Source: Monosiga brevicollis MX1
Taxonomy: Eukaryota; Opisthokonta; Choanoflagellata; Craspedida; Salpingoecidae
Direction of reading: 5' to 3'
Length of the DNA: 64,000 nucleotides
Assembly (NCBI RefSeq): GCF_000002865.3
Contig: NW_001865065.1
Location: 271,690-335,689 of the forward strand
Positions 63,288-64,000 of the stretch are shown piece after piece (the stretch's first letter is position 1; every line of letters starts with the position of its first letter). Under the pieces are notes generated by a model. The model did no database searches, was not told the DNA's origin, and saw only the letters and a list, made by a program, of their open reading frames with translations. Made by a program: the position numbers and the translations under genes.

Positions 63288-64000
63288 ATGGCTGCCGAAA
63301 GCCTGGATCACTTTCGCCAAACTTGGCTGGCCGAGTTGCAGGGGCAGCGGCGTGTCTCGGGCCGGTTTACCACCACTGCCAGTGCCCCGGTCGCTGCGCC
63401 AAACGCTGCTGCGCGAGAGCTACCACCCAAACGCAGTAAAGGTCACACCTCGCCACCGCGGGGTCCAGACATTGCAGCCGTTGCGCCCGCCCCACAACCA
63501 CGCCCCTGGCAAGCCACGGCGCAATCCGAGACGCTGCGCGCCCTGATCGACGATCTGAATGATGACATTGAAGACGCCATCTTCGATGATCAGCTGCCCC
63601 GCGAGGTAGCCTTGCTCGTCTTCCGCTACTTGTCCATCCCCGACCTCGGCACCTGTGCCCGCGTGAGTCGGCAATGGCGTGAGATGGTGGAATCTGATGA
63701 ACTCTGGGTGCACTTTGCCGTCGAGCTGGGCCTGGCTTCCGACCCAGAGGAGACACCTCCAGCAGAAGGCTGGAAAAACTTGGTTCGACGTTACACCCTG
63801 TATAGACGCGAACGCCAACGACGCTGGCGCGAGCTGCTAGCCACGTACACCGACATGGACCGTCACCTTCGCTTTACCAATCGCCCCGTCGCCGCCGTGG
63901 CCATCAGTTCAGATTGTATTGCCGGTGCCGTGTCCACGATCAAAGTCGGCGCTGCCCAGTTGTCCCTGGCAGTTTGGTCTACTCACTCACTTGAAGCGCG
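63288..64000 (+). CDS. F-box protein, 5' partial (continues past right edge)
   Basis: The frame opens at ATG 63288 and is uninterrupted to the window end, giving at least 237 residues. The N-terminal 95 residues are Pro/Ala/Arg-rich. An F-box follows at about 103-150: DQLPREVALLVFRYLSIPDL, GTCARVSRQWREMVESDEL, WVHFAVELG. A basic helix (RRERQRRWRELLATYTDMDR) then leads into RPVAAVAISSDCIAGAVS, which looks like the start of a beta-propeller (WD40-type) but is cut off. F-box proteins recruit substrates to SCF (Skp1-Cullin-F-box) ubiquitin ligases. Whether this is an FBXW-type protein must be decided from sequence beyond the window. Confidence 0.85.
   Translation, partial: MAAESLDHFRQTWLAELQGQRRVSGRFTTTASAPVAAPNAAARELPPKRSKGHTSPPRGPDIAAVAPAPQPRPWQATAQSETLRALIDDLNDDIEDAIFDDQLPREVALLVFRYLSIPDLGTCARVSRQWREMVESDELWVHFAVELGLASDPEETPPAEGWKNLVRRYTLYRRERQRRWRELLATYTDMDRHLRFTNRPVAAVAISSDCIAGAVSTIKVGAAQLSLAVWSTHSLEA

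Overview
The window reads as nuclear DNA of a choanoflagellate, most like Monosiga brevicollis. That is my inference from gene content, not a database match. Supporting signs are GC-rich coding sequence, short (about 70-230 bp) GT-AG introns at high density in housekeeping genes, and very compact spacing. Animal-like eukaryotic proteins (CLPTM1, NKAP, a TOPORS-like protein, a TOCA/CIP4-type F-BAR-SH3 protein, PSMD5) sit beside a cadherin receptor with a cytoplasmic SH2 domain, an architecture typical of choanoflagellates. Histones have full-length animal-like sequences. No transposon, CRISPR array, rRNA or convincing tRNA was seen.

Layout, left to right. (1) 1-17 kb holds two giant cell-surface or secreted genes, divergently transcribed from a 2.1 kb spacer. 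The left one (minus strand, running off the left edge) has a signal peptide, bacterial-Ig-like (DUF5011-type) units, cysteine-rich and cadherin-like parts, and at least seven Cu/Zn-superoxide-dismutase-like repeats. The right one is a vWD-EGF-IPT-cadherin-TM-SH2 receptor. (2) 17.8-26.7 kb: an Acl4-like TPR chaperone, a small single-pass receptor with an ITIM-like tyrosine motif, the DDX52/Rok1 helicase, and a TOPORS-like RING protein. (3) 27.7-36.1 kb: TOCA/CIP4 F-BAR-HR1-SH3 protein, NKAP, CLPTM1. (4) 36.3-46.9 kb: a secreted trefoil-amylase, a patatin-like lipase, a NEK-family kinase and a multi-pass membrane protein. (5) 47.6-57 kb: MED31, a CDK-like pseudokinase, a secreted sialidase, PSMD5. 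(6) 57.5-64 kb: a large orphan protein, a divergent H2B/H3 pair with conserved 3' stem-loops, and the start of an F-box protein that leaves the right edge.

How the genes relate: there are no operons; genes are mostly arranged as divergent or convergent pairs. Functional themes are phosphotyrosine and cell-surface signalling (cadherin-SH2 receptor, ITIM-like receptor, F-BAR-SH3 adaptor, giant SOD-repeat protein), secreted or luminal carbohydrate digestion (amylase, sialidase), and nuclear or proteostasis housekeeping (DDX52, NKAP, MED31, Acl4-like, PSMD5, histones). Splice models were built by hand from reading-frame phase, GT/AG signals and family alignment from memory; all exon boundaries are therefore predictions.
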